Part shown: piece after piece, positions 52,511 to 61,018 of the stretch
How the letters are laid out: the number at the start of each line of letters is the position of its first letter
Position numbering within the stretch: position 1 is the first letter of the stretch
Assembly: GCA_902514295.1 (NCBI GenBank)
Contig: CABXQE010000001.1
Span: 1 to 64,000, forward strand
Length of the DNA: 64,000 nucleotides
Source: an uncultured SAR86 cluster bacterium
GTDB lineage: Bacteria > Pseudomonadota > Gammaproteobacteria > Magnimaribacterales > Magnimaribacteraceae
Direction: 5' to 3'
Position numbers and translations under genes: made by a program
The notes under the pieces: model-generated
The model's input: only the letters and a program-made list of their open reading frames with translations
What the model was told of the DNA's origin: nothing
The model's database searches: none

Positions 52511-54155
52511 AAAGTTATCTTACTTTTCACTAATACTTGTATTTTCTGGATTCTTAATTTGGGAATATAAGGTAAATGTGCTCGTATGGACATTGCCTAA
52601 AATTATGAACTTCGTAAATCCAATTCAGGAGAATATACCCACGAATTGGACTGAAGGACCCTTAGATAGTTCTGATAAAAACGATTCTAGACCAAATATT
52701 ATTTTAATTTTGGCTGATGATATGGGTTACAACGATATATCTTTGCATAATGGCGGTGCCGCAGATGGTTCTCTCCAGACTCCTCATATTGATTCATTGG
52801 CAAAGAATGGTATTTGGTTTTCAAGAGGCTATGCCGCTAATGCTACTTGTGCCCCATCTAGAGCTTCAATAATGACTGGAAGATACCCAACGAGATTTGG
52901 CTTTGAATTTACTCCTGTTCCTGATGCTGGAAGGATGATTCTAACTTGGCTTGCGGAAGAGGATGACTCAGAGTTAAAAACAAGAATTGATAAAGAATTA
53001 GCAATGAACCTACCTCCATTTATTGAACAGGGCATGCCTTCTGAGCAGATAACAATTGCTGAAGTTTTAAAGGGTGCAGGATATTACACAGCACATATCG
53101 GAAAATGGCATCTTGGCCATGCAGGTGGAATGGATCCTTTAAGCCAAGGATTCGTGGACTCTTTATCCTTGGGAGGTGCGTATTATTTACCGGAAGACCA
53201 TCCAGAAGTAGTGAATGCAAAGTTTAAAACCGGCATCGATAGGATGGTTTGGAGTTCAGGTCAGTACTCTGCTAGGTTCAATGAAGGAGACCTTTTCGCA
53301 CCAGATAAATATGTAACTGATTACTATACGGACGAAGCTCTAAAAGTAATTGAAAACAATAAAAATAGACCATTTTTCTTATATCTAAGTCATTGGGCAA
53401 TTCATAACCCCCTGCAAGCTTTAAGGAGCGATGTAGAACAAATGAGTCATATGTCAGGTCACAATCTTCAAGTATATGCAGGAATGATAGCTTCTCTTGA
53501 TAGAAGTGTCGGAAAAATTATTGAGAAATTAAAGGATTTAAATATCTATGGTAAAACTATGATTATTTTTACTAGCGACAATGGTGGAGCCAATTACATT
53601 GAGTTGGAAGATATCAATAAACCATTTAGAGGATGGAAAATCAGTTTCTTTGAAGGTGGAATAAGGGTTCCATTTATTGTTAGTTGGCCTGATGAGATAA
53701 GTCCAGGGTTAATCTCTGACAGTGCGGTGCATCATTTTGATATTTTTCCGACAATTGTCTCAGCTGCCAAAACGATGACCTCTAATAAAAAAGAAATAGA
53801 TGGAGTTAATTTATTACCTTATATAAAAAAAGAGGATTCTGCCGAACCCCATGAAACACTTTTTTGGCGATCTGGTAATCATCAATCTGTCCTCCATAAA
53901 AAATGGAAATACATAGTTAGTAAAAAAGAAAATAAACGATGGTTATATGATACTTCTATAGACCCTTTAGAAAAAAATAACTTAATAGAAAGTAATTCCG
54001 AAGAAGCTAAAAAAATAGAGGGGCTCTTAGAACAATTTAACTCTGAACAAGAAGAACCTTTATTCCCAGCTGCTTTTGAGGCCCCAACTATGATTGATAA
54101 ATACGATGGTCAAGAGTATGAAGAAGGTGATGAATATATTTACTGGTCCAATTAA
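52503..54155 (+). CDS. Membrane-anchored arylsulfatase-type sulfatase
   Basis: A 550-residue type I sulfatase. An N-terminal hydrophobic anchor (~5-20) places it at the membrane, facing the periplasm. RPNIILILADDMGYNDIS holds the metal-binding Asp pair. The formylglycine site is Cys116 in ATCAPSRASIMTGR (CxPSR). Further signatures are HIGKWHLGH and IIFTSDNGG. A maturation enzyme (FGE or anSME) is needed but none is in the window. It cleaves sulfate esters; whether its substrate feeds the neighbouring enzymes is an open question. Confidence 0.93.
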   Translation: MVKKLSYFSLILVFSGFLIWEYKVNVLVWTLPKIMNFVNPIQENIPTNWTEGPLDSSDKNDSRPNIILILADDMGYNDISLHNGGAADGSLQTPHIDSLAKNGIWFSRGYAANATCAPSRASIMTGRYPTRFGFEFTPVPDAGRMILTWLAEEDDSELKTRIDKELAMNLPPFIEQGMPSEQITIAEVLKGAGYYTAHIGKWHLGHAGGMDPLSQGFVDSLSLGGAYYLPEDHPEVVNAKFKTGIDRMVWSSGQYSARFNEGDLFAPDKYVTDYYTDEALKVIENNKNRPFFLYLSHWAIHNPLQALRSDVEQMSHMSGHNLQVYAGMIASLDRSVGKIIEKLKDLNIYGKTMIIFTSDNGGANYIELEDINKPFRGWKISFFEGGIRVPFIVSWPDEISPGLISDSAVHHFDIFPTIVSAAKTMTSNKKEIDGVNLLPYIKKEDSAEPHETLFWRSGNHQSVLHKKWKYIVSKKENKRWLYDTSIDPLEKNNLIESNSEEAKKIEGLLEQFNSEQEEPLFPAAFEAPTMIDKYDGQEYEEGDEYIYWSN

Positions 54156-54198
54156 ATAAACATTCTATATACTAAGTTTCTAAATTTATGGAGAAGAA

Positions 54199-55170
54199 AT
54201 GAAAACTCAAATAACTGAACTTTTTGGAATCGAACATCCTATCATTCAAGGTGGAATGCATTTTGTTGGATTCGCAGAACTGGCAGCAGCAGTATCAAAT
54301 GCTGGCGGTCTTGGAATTATTACCGGACTTACGCAAGGAACACCAGAGAAACTAGAAGCAGAAATAAAAAAATGCCAAGATTTAACTGATAAACCGTTTG
54401 GAGTTAACTTAACTTTTCTCCCTTCAATGACACCACCAGATTACCCTGGTTTGATTGAGGTAATTATAAAAACTGGAGTCAAAGTAGTTGAGACAGCAGG
54501 AAGGAACCCAGCTGTCTATATGCCTGCCATGAAAGACGCTGACATAAAAGTTATCCATAAATGCACTTCGGTTAGGCATTCAATAAAAGCTCAAGACATT
54601 GGATGTGATGCCGTATCAGTAGATGGGTTTGAGTGCGGAGGTCATCCAGGTGAAGACGACATACCGAATTTTATATTATTACCGAGGGCCGCTGATGAGC
54701 TTGAAATACCGTTTGTTGCTTCAGGTGGAATGGCTGACGCTAGAAGTCTAGTTGCTGCTATGGCTTTAGGGGCTGAAGGAATGAATATGGGCACTCGTTT
54801 TATTGCTACCAAAGATGCTCCTGTGCATCAAAATGTAAAAGAAGCAATTGTAAATGCTAGCGAACTAGATACTAGACTGATCATGCGTTCATTAACTAAT
54901 ACCGAAAGAGTGCTTAATAATCCAGCTGTTGAAAGCTTGATGGCTAAAGAAAAGGCGTTAGGAGATGACTTAACGTTTGAAGACATTGTTGATGAAGTAG
55001 CTGGGGTTTATCCTAAAGTGATGATGGAAGGTGAGCCTGAGGCTGGAGCTTGGTCATGTGGAATGGTAGCTGGACTAGTTAACGATATACCTTCAGTAGA
55101 AGAGTTAATTAATACGATAATGACTGAGGCAGAAGAAATTATTGCTTCAAAACTTCAAAAGGCAATATAG
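54199..55170 (+). CDS. Nitronate monooxygenase-family FMN protein (NADH:quinone reductase-like)
   Basis: A 323-residue TIM-barrel flavoprotein. FMN contacts are seen in IIQGGMHFVGFAELAAAVSNAGGLG and SGGMADARSLVAAMALGAEGMNMGTRF. The active-site motif is DGFECGGHPGEDD with the His present, unlike the neighbour at 50 kb. Such proteins oxidise nitronates or reduce quinones with NADH. A TATACT hexamer ~30 bp upstream may give it its own promoter, since a 43-bp gap separates it from the sulfatase gene. Its ATG follows GGAGAAGAA. Confidence 0.92.
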   Translation: MKTQITELFGIEHPIIQGGMHFVGFAELAAAVSNAGGLGIITGLTQGTPEKLEAEIKKCQDLTDKPFGVNLTFLPSMTPPDYPGLIEVIIKTGVKVVETAGRNPAVYMPAMKDADIKVIHKCTSVRHSIKAQDIGCDAVSVDGFECGGHPGEDDIPNFILLPRAADELEIPFVASGGMADARSLVAAMALGAEGMNMGTRFIATKDAPVHQNVKEAIVNASELDTRLIMRSLTNTERVLNNPAVESLMAKEKALGDDLTFEDIVDEVAGVYPKVMMEGEPEAGAWSCGMVAGLVNDIPSVEELINTIMTEAEEIIASKLQKAI

Positions 55171-55177
55171 AAAAAAA

Positions 55178-55471
55178 TTACTTCAACGAGTCCTTAAACC
55201 ACTCAGGAAGAAGGTCGATATTATTCTTCTTTGCAAATTTTGCGATCATTGGAATTGTTATAGGTGCTAAAGGTATAACTGCCATCAAGCCTAGGCTTAG
55301 GTCTTTAAGAATTTCATTAAGCTGTTGATTGGCTTTTTCGAGCTCTTCATCAGATGCTTCACCTTTTAAATAATCTGAATAGGTTTTTAGCATTGTCCTA
55401 GATGACTCAGTCTCGTCAGTAAGTTTTTCTTTTAAAAAAGCTATAATTTTTTTGACTCTTCCATCAAGCAT
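55178..55471 (-). CDS. Small protein of unknown function
   Basis: A 97-residue protein that I do not recognise with confidence. The first 65 residues are charged and helical (VKKIIAFLKEKLTDETESSR, then DEELEKANQQLNEI). A Pro-broken hydrophobic stretch LGLMAVIPLAPITIPMIAKFAKK follows, then LLPEWF. The hydrophobic part vaguely recalls LETM1-like membrane segments. It lies convergent to the NMO gene and divergent from nth; the 39-bp gap to nth carries TATACT, a possible -10. Confidence 0.6.
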   Translation of the reverse strand: MLDGRVKKIIAFLKEKLTDETESSRTMLKTYSDYLKGEASDEELEKANQQLNEILKDLSLGLMAVIPLAPITIPMIAKFAKKNNIDLLPEWFKDSLK

Positions 55472-55510
55472 TAAGGCAGTATACTAAGTTAATTAAGTAA
55501 GAAATAAGTT

Positions 55511-56164
55511 TTGAATAAAGAAGAAAGATTTATTTATATCAATAAAGAGCTAGAAAAGCTCTATCCAGAAACGCCTATTCCTCTGGATCATCACTCCACC
55601 TATACGCTTCTAGTTGCAGTTTTGTTATCTGCACAATGCACTGACGTTAGAGTGAACCAAGTTACACCAGAGTTATTTTCATTAGCTGACAATCCCTTTG
55701 ATATGGCCTTAATAAAGCCTTCAAAGATTAGAAAAATTATTAGACCTTGTGGATTGTCTCCTAAAAAATCGAAAGCAATAGCAGAACTAAGCAAAATCTT
55801 ATGTAATAAATATGAAGGGGAAGTGCCAGAAAGTTTCGACTCTTTAGAAGCGCTTCCAGGGGTAGGCCATAAAACAGCTTCTGTGGTAATGAGTCAGGGG
55901 TTTAACCACCCTGCTTTTCCAGTTGATACACATATACACAGATTAGCTCAGAGATGGAGGCTATCAAGAGGTAAAAATGTTAAGCAAACTGAAAAGGACT
56001 TGAAGAAAGGCTTTCCAATGGATGACTGGAATAGACTTCATTTACGAATTATTTATTACGGAAGAGAACATTGCACTGCCCGAGGTTGTGATGGAAGAGT
56101 TTGTTTTATTTGTTCCGAAATTAATAAAGGAAGGAAGTCTTCAATTATTACGAATAAGGCCTAA
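55511..56164 (+). CDS. nth: Endonuclease III
   Basis: Nth removes oxidised pyrimidines from DNA and nicks the abasic site. The 217-residue protein has LLVAVLLSAQCTDVRVNQV, the helix-hairpin-helix with catalytic Lys LPGVGHKTASVV, and the catalytic Asp in FPVDTHIHRLAQRW. The C-terminal iron-sulfur region has Cys at ~188, 193, 198 and 201 (HCTARGCDGRVCFIC), which differs from the usual C-x6-C-x2-C-x5-C spacing. The start is TTG, forced by the family N-terminus. Confidence 0.93.
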   Translation: MNKEERFIYINKELEKLYPETPIPLDHHSTYTLLVAVLLSAQCTDVRVNQVTPELFSLADNPFDMALIKPSKIRKIIRPCGLSPKKSKAIAELSKILCNKYEGEVPESFDSLEALPGVGHKTASVVMSQGFNHPAFPVDTHIHRLAQRWRLSRGKNVKQTEKDLKKGFPMDDWNRLHLRIIYYGREHCTARGCDGRVCFICSEINKGRKSSIITNKA

Positions 56165-56193
56165 ATTAATCCTAAGAAGTGAATTTCATTCTG

Positions 56194-56199
56194 TATAAT
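56194..56199 (+). promoter_or_regulatory. Candidate -10 box of the glyA-rib operon promoter
   Basis: A consensus TATAAT lies 38 bp upstream of the glyA start in the 72-bp gap after nth. No good -35 was found at 16-18 bp. It is the only strong -10 in front of the glyA-nrdR-ribD-ribBA-ribH-nusB run, whose internal gaps are all 2-4 nt. Confidence 0.4.
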
Positions 56200-56236
56200 T
56201 ATCCGAAATATCCTTCCAAAATTTATTTAACCATTT

Positions 56237-57490
56237 ATGTTTGATAACAATAAAACACTTAAAGATTTTGACCCAGACCTTTGGTCTTCAATAGATAAAG
56301 AAAAAACCAGACAAGAAGATCACATAGAACTAATTGCATCAGAAAATTACACCTCGAAAAGGGTTCTTGAGGCACAAGGTTCAGTGCTAACAAATAAATA
56401 CGCCGAAGGTTACCCAGGAGCTAGGTATTATGGGGGTTGCGAAAACGTGGATATTGCAGAATCACTTGCTATTGAAAGAGCTAAAGAGATTTATGGGGCA
56501 GCGTATGCAAACGTTCAGCCTCATTCTGGTGCTAGTGCAAATGCAGCCGTCTATTTAGCTCTTTGTGAAGCTGGAGATTCCATACTAGGTATGAGCCTCG
56601 ACCACGGCGGTCATTTAACCCATGGAGCTAAGGTTAACTTTTCTGGAAAAACTTACGAATCATTTCAATACGGACTAGATCCTTCAACTGGAGAGATAGA
56701 TTACGATGAGGTAGAAAAATTAGCTAAGGCACACAATCCAAAAATGATTGTGGCAGGATTCTCAGCCTACTCAGGGATAGTGGATTGGGAAAAATTTAGA
56801 GAAGTTGCAGACGCTGTAGGAGCTTACTTATTAGTTGATATGGCTCATGTTTCTGGACTCATTGCAGCTGATGAATACCCTTCACCTATACCATTTGCAG
56901 ATGTAGTAACAACCACAACCCATAAAACCTTAAGAGGTCCTAGAGGTGGATTAATTCTTGCTAAAGAAAATGAAGAAATTCATAAAAAACTTAATTCCGG
57001 TATATTTCCTGGGACTCAAGGTGGTCCGTTGATGCATGTTATAGCTGCTAAGGCTGTTTGTTTTAAGGAGGCTTTAGAACCAAGTTTTAAAGATTATCAA
57101 AAACAGGTTAAGCTAAACGCAAAAAAAATGGCAGCTACTTTTATGGAACGTGGAATTAATATTGTTTCAAATGGAACTGAAAATCACATGTTCCTTGTTG
57201 ACCTTATAGAAAAAGGCCTTACGGGGAAAGATGCAGATGCTGCATTGGGTAAAGCAAATATAACAGTAAATAAAAATGCCGTACCAAATGACCCGCAATC
57301 ACCCTTTGTTACCAGCGGTCTAAGGATAGGTACACCAGCATCAACAACAAGAGGATTCAAGGAAGCGGAAGTATTTGAAGTAACTTCTTGGATATGCGAT
57401 ATTCTAGATGATATAAACAACGAGCAAATAATTAGCGAAGTGAAGAACAAAGTCGAAGACATTTGTTCTAGATTTCCTGTCTATTCTTAG
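56237..57490 (+). CDS. glyA: Serine hydroxymethyltransferase
   Basis: GlyA interconverts serine and glycine and supplies methylene-tetrahydrofolate. The 417-residue PLP enzyme has [49 protein letters not shown], the PLP lysine in [15 protein letters not shown] and [18 protein letters not shown]. All residues expected for an active enzyme seem present. It opens the operon with nrdR 2 nt downstream, an order shared with other gammaproteobacteria. Confidence 0.98.
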   Translation: MFDNNKTLKDFDPDLWSSIDKEKTRQEDHIELIASENYTSKRVLEAQGSVLTNKYAEGYPGARYYGGCENVDIAESLAIERAKEIYGAAYANVQPHSGASANAAVYLALCEAGDSILGMSLDHGGHLTHGAKVNFSGKTYESFQYGLDPSTGEIDYDEVEKLAKAHNPKMIVAGFSAYSGIVDWEKFREVADAVGAYLLVDMAHVSGLIAADEYPSPIPFADVVTTTTHKTLRGPRGGLILAKENEEIHKKLNSGIFPGTQGGPLMHVIAAKAVCFKEALEPSFKDYQKQVKLNAKKMAATFMERGINIVSNGTENHMFLVDLIEKGLTGKDADAALGKANITVNKNAVPNDPQSPFVTSGLRIGTPASTTRGFKEAEVFEVTSWICDILDDINNEQIISEVKNKVEDICSRFPVYS

Positions 57491-57492
57491 TC

Positions 57493-57948
57493 ATGCACTG
57501 TCCTTACTGTACTTTCTCTGATACCAAAGTAATTGATTCAAGACTAATCGCTGAAGGTCAACAAATCAGAAGAAGACGAGAATGTCCTGAGTGCAGTGAA
57601 AGATTTACTACTTTTGAAACAGCTGAACTGTTAATGCCAAGAGTTATAAAACAAAAAAATAACACCAGGGAACCCTTTAATGAACAAAAACTAAGAGAAG
57701 GTCTTTATCGAGCTTTGGAAAAAAGACCTGTTGGAGAAGAAGAAATAGAAACGCTTATAGAAGATATTAAAAAAGACATAAGATCTTCTGGAGAAAGAGA
57801 AATTCCTTCGAGACTTGTAGGTGAAGCGGTTATGCAAAACCTTAGAAAAATCGACGAAGTGGCTTTTATTAGATTTGCTTCAGTTTATAGAAGGTTTGAA
57901 GATATAACTGAATTCTCTGAAGAAGTAGAAAAATTAACTAGCGACTAG
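57493..57948 (+). CDS. nrdR: Transcriptional repressor NrdR
   Basis: NrdR represses ribonucleotide reductase genes in response to (d)ATP. The 151-residue protein has an N-terminal zinc ribbon ([17 protein letters not shown], then [13 protein letters not shown]) and an ATP-cone domain from ~48 ([23 protein letters not shown]). No nrd gene is in the window. It is the usual gene between glyA and ribD. Confidence 0.97.
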   Translation: MHCPYCTFSDTKVIDSRLIAEGQQIRRRRECPECSERFTTFETAELLMPRVIKQKNNTREPFNEQKLREGLYRALEKRPVGEEEIETLIEDIKKDIRSSGEREIPSRLVGEAVMQNLRKIDEVAFIRFASVYRRFEDITEFSEEVEKLTSD

Positions 57949-57950
57949 TC

Positions 57951-59045
57951 ATGAATTCCAAAAAAGAGCATATGCTAGAAGCTCTAGAATTGGCAAAGAG
58001 AGGTTCATTGACTACAAGCCCTAATCCTATGGTTGGTTGTGTCATAACACACAACAATGAGGTAATAGGAAGAGGTTGGCATGAACGCTCTGGGGAAAAT
58101 CATGCTGAAATAAATGCCATTGAAGATGTGTTGAGCAATCTTGGTAATAAATCTAAAGAAGCCCTCAAAGAATCAGAATTATTTGTAAATCTAGAACCTT
58201 GCACAACGTTCGGTAAGACTCCTCCCTGTGCGGATTCCATTAGCGAGTACGGTATTAGAAAAGTTTACTTTGGTAATGAAGACAAAGCGCAGCAAGGATT
58301 CTCAAAATTACTTCCTGGAATCGAAGTAGAAAGTGGTCTCCTAGAAGAAGAAGGAAGAAAATTAAATAAAGGTTTTTTCTCTAGAATTGAAAAAGGAAGA
58401 CCTTATATAAGTTGCAAAGTTGCTAGTGCTTTAGATGGAGGTATAGCACTTCCTTCAGGAGAAAGTAAATGGATAACTTCATCTGATTCGAGGAAGGATG
58501 TTCATAAAATAAGAGCTTATTCAGATGCTATTCTTACTGGTACAGGAACTATCCAAAAGGATAACCCGCAATTAACTTCAAGGGATTCTGGATTAGATGA
58601 AGGTTCATATAAACAACCTCTAAGAGTTGTTGTAGATAGAAATAATGTTTTAACGGGGAAAGAAAATATTTTTTCTTCAGGAACTCAAACAATTCTCTTC
58701 ATCAACCAAGAAAGCCAGCTGAAAGATAAAGAAAATGTAGAGATTGCAAAGCTTAACGCAACTCCTAATTTACCCCTTGAAGAAGTGGTCAGATATTTAG
58801 CAGAAGAAAAACTCATTAATAATCTAATGGTAGAGGCAGGATCGGGACTTATTAATTCATTGTTGTTAGAGAGATTGGTCGATGAGCTCATTCTGTATAG
58901 AGGCCCTAAGTTATTAGGGGAGAACAGGCAATCCTTTGTTAATTTAGATGTAGCGGCAGAAAAACTAGGTACAATTGATCTTGAAATAGAAGATATTGAA
59001 GAAATAGGAGAGGATATTAAATACTCCTTACTGCCTAAATATTAA
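57951..59045 (+). CDS. ribD: Bifunctional riboflavin deaminase/reductase RibD
   Basis: RibD carries out the deamination and the side-chain reduction steps of riboflavin synthesis. The 364-residue protein has the N-terminal cytidine-deaminase-like zinc site, HAEINAIED and PCTTFGKTPPC, and a C-terminal DHFR-like reductase domain from ~145 (RPYISCKVASALDGGIALPSGESKWIT). Both domains look intact. It is 2 nt after nrdR and 2 nt before ribBA. A ribE gene, which often follows ribD, is absent. Confidence 0.96.
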   Translation: MNSKKEHMLEALELAKRGSLTTSPNPMVGCVITHNNEVIGRGWHERSGENHAEINAIEDVLSNLGNKSKEALKESELFVNLEPCTTFGKTPPCADSISEYGIRKVYFGNEDKAQQGFSKLLPGIEVESGLLEEEGRKLNKGFFSRIEKGRPYISCKVASALDGGIALPSGESKWITSSDSRKDVHKIRAYSDAILTGTGTIQKDNPQLTSRDSGLDEGSYKQPLRVVVDRNNVLTGKENIFSSGTQTILFINQESQLKDKENVEIAKLNATPNLPLEEVVRYLAEEKLINNLMVEAGSGLINSLLLERLVDELILYRGPKLLGENRQSFVNLDVAAEKLGTIDLEIEDIEEIGEDIKYSLLPKY

Positions 59046-59047
59046 AA

Positions 59048-60139
59048 ATGGAATTAAACAGCATACAAGAAATTATCTCTGACATTTCCGAAGGAAAAAT
59101 GGTTGTCTTAATGGATGATGAAGACAGAGAGAATGAAGGAGACCTAATCTTAGCTGCTGAAAAGGTTAGCCCTGAAGCTATTAATTTTATGGCAACTCAT
59201 GCGAGAGGTTTGATTTGTCTTGCTCTAGATGATGAAAGATGTAAAAGACTTGGTCTAGAACAAATGGTTAAGAATAATGGTACCGAACTAGGAACAGCTT
59301 TCACTGGATCAATAGAAGCAGCTAGCGGAGTAACCACAGGGATATCGGCTGCAGATAGATCAACAACTATACAAGCTGCAGTTAAAAAAGATGCTATTGC
59401 AAAAGACATTGTGCAGCCAGGCCACGTATTTCCTATCAAAGCTCAGAATGGAGGAGTTTTGACCAGAGCAGGTCACACTGAGGCTGGTACAGACCTAGCT
59501 TCATTAGCCGGATTTGGTCCTTCAGCTGTGATAGTAGAAATTATGAATGATGATGGCACTATGGCTAGAAGGGGTGATTTAGAAAGATTTGCTCAAAAAC
59601 ATGATCTTAAGATAGGAACAATTGCAGATTTAATTCACTACAGAAATACTAGCGAAAGAAGCATTAACTTAGTTGATAAAACTAAAATTGAGTCTGAAGA
59701 AGGTGAGTTTGAACTATTTGCCTATGAAGACACTATAAATGGCAATATTCACATAGCTCTCGTGAAAGGAAAAATAGATAGTGAACAAGAGATCATGGTA
59801 AGGGTGCAACAGAATAATACCTTGCAAGATGTGGTTGGGATAAATCAATTCGGAAGTAGGCTGTCTTTCTCTCAGGCAATGAAGAAAGTAAATACAGAGG
59901 GTGGTGGGGTTCTTCTTCTCTTATCTCATCAAGAAACTGCTCAAGAATTATTATCTAATGTGTCGTTTCTAAAAGGAGAGAAGAAAACTAATGAGAGTGA
60001 CGGGCCCGATTCAAGGATTGTTGGAGTTGGTGCTCAGATATTAAAAGATTTAGGTGTTAAAAAAATTAGACTATTGGGTGCTTCCGCTAAATACCCGCTT
60101 ACTGGTTTTGATTTAGAGATTACTGAATTTATAAATTAA
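59048..60139 (+). CDS. ribBA: 3,4-dihydroxy-2-butanone 4-phosphate synthase with degenerate RibA-like half
   Basis: The N-terminal half (~1-200) is RibB, with MVVLMDDEDRENEGDLILAAE, HARGLICLAL, GVTTGISAADRSTTI and HTEAGTDLASLAG, all needed to make the four-carbon unit of riboflavin from ribulose 5-phosphate. The C-terminal half is RibA-like in length but lacks the zinc cysteines and the RGIGL motif, so it should be inactive as GTP cyclohydrolase. Stand-alone ribA at 37 kb supplies that step. This RibB-RibA' form is common in gammaproteobacteria. Confidence 0.93.
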   Translation: MELNSIQEIISDISEGKMVVLMDDEDRENEGDLILAAEKVSPEAINFMATHARGLICLALDDERCKRLGLEQMVKNNGTELGTAFTGSIEAASGVTTGISAADRSTTIQAAVKKDAIAKDIVQPGHVFPIKAQNGGVLTRAGHTEAGTDLASLAGFGPSAVIVEIMNDDGTMARRGDLERFAQKHDLKIGTIADLIHYRNTSERSINLVDKTKIESEEGEFELFAYEDTINGNIHIALVKGKIDSEQEIMVRVQQNNTLQDVVGINQFGSRLSFSQAMKKVNTEGGGVLLLLSHQETAQELLSNVSFLKGEKKTNESDGPDSRIVGVGAQILKDLGVKKIRLLGASAKYPLTGFDLEITEFIN

Positions 60140-60143
60140 AAGA

Positions 60144-60605
60144 ATGAAAGGCTTAGACTCTAATCAAATATCTGATAAATCTAAAAAAGCGGTTTATGCA
60201 ATAGCCTATACAAGCTGGAATAGTGAAATCGTTGGCACTCTTCTTGAAGAAGTAACTAAAGAACTTCTTAGAAATGGCGTCGATGAAGAGAATATCCTGA
60301 CCAGAGAAGTACCAGGAGCATTTGAATTACCTTTGGCATCAAAAAAATGTGCATTAAAAGAGAATATAGACATTGTTATAGCTCTTGGAGCCATTATAAG
60401 AGGTGACACACCTCATTTTGACTATATCTCGAAAGCCTGTATCGATGGCCTAATGACAGTATCTCTTGAAACTAAGAAACCAGTAATTTGTGGTGTTTTA
60501 ACAACTGACGATGAATCACAAGCAAACAAGAGGGCTGACCCAGATCAAATGAATAAAGGTTCTGAATTTGCTTTAACAGCCATGGGTATGGTTGATCCTG
60601 ATTAA
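60144..60605 (+). CDS. ribH: 6,7-dimethyl-8-ribityllumazine synthase
   Basis: RibH joins the pyrimidine and the four-carbon unit to give lumazine, the direct riboflavin precursor. The 153-residue protein has TSWNSEIVGTLLEE (the ring-stacking Trp region), REVPGAFELPLASKK, ALGAIIRGDTPHFDYISKA with the catalytic His, and GVLTTDDESQANKRAD. It is 4 nt after ribBA and 2 nt before nusB. Confidence 0.95.
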   Translation: MKGLDSNQISDKSKKAVYAIAYTSWNSEIVGTLLEEVTKELLRNGVDEENILTREVPGAFELPLASKKCALKENIDIVIALGAIIRGDTPHFDYISKACIDGLMTVSLETKKPVICGVLTTDDESQANKRADPDQMNKGSEFALTAMGMVDPD

Positions 60606-60607
60606 TT

Positions 60608-61018
60608 ATGAAGTCTAAAGAAAACACATCCCCTGTCAGATCAAGAGATAAGGTGCTTCAAAGTCTTTATGAAATAGACTTGGGAGGATCAAATGCAAAA
60701 GAAATACTTGAAGATAAAGAGATGCAAAAAAGATATCCTCATTTTAAGGATCTACTGATTGGTGTAACTGAATCCATGTCTAATTTAGACAGCTTACTGC
60801 AACAACTCATGGATAGAGACTTATTGGGGCTAGACCCTATTGAAAGAAATGCGTTAAGGCTAGCAATCTATGAAATGCTAAATTCAGATCTAGACAAACC
60901 TATCATTATCAATGAAAGCATAAGGCTTACTAAGAAATATGGTGCTGTAGATGGGCATAAATACGTTAATGCTGTTCTTGATAAGGCCCTTAAGACTGAC
61001 CTGCAGCAGATTTTATAA
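60608..61018 (+). CDS. nusB: Transcription antitermination protein NusB
   Basis: NusB binds boxA RNA with S10 and promotes antitermination of rRNA operons. The 136-residue all-helical protein has RDKVLQSLYEIDLGG, RNALRLAIYEML and the C-terminal VDGHKYVNAVLDKAL. In related genomes thiL follows; here the operon ends, and the last 29 bases overlap the convergent DUF3604 gene. Confidence 0.96.
   Translation: MKSKENTSPVRSRDKVLQSLYEIDLGGSNAKEILEDKEMQKRYPHFKDLLIGVTESMSNLDSLLQQLMDRDLLGLDPIERNALRLAIYEMLNSDLDKPIIINESIRLTKKYGAVDGHKYVNAVLDKALKTDLQQIL

Noticed and set aside
40000-55200. Accessory cluster as a prophage or genomic island with integrase/att sites
   Set aside because: No integrase, transposase, tRNA junction or direct repeats were found at its borders, and base composition looks like the flanks.
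56165-56236. Glycine or FMN riboswitch upstream of glyA-rib operon
   Set aside because: The gap is only 72 bp, too short for these aptamers, and it shows none of their conserved sequence blocks.
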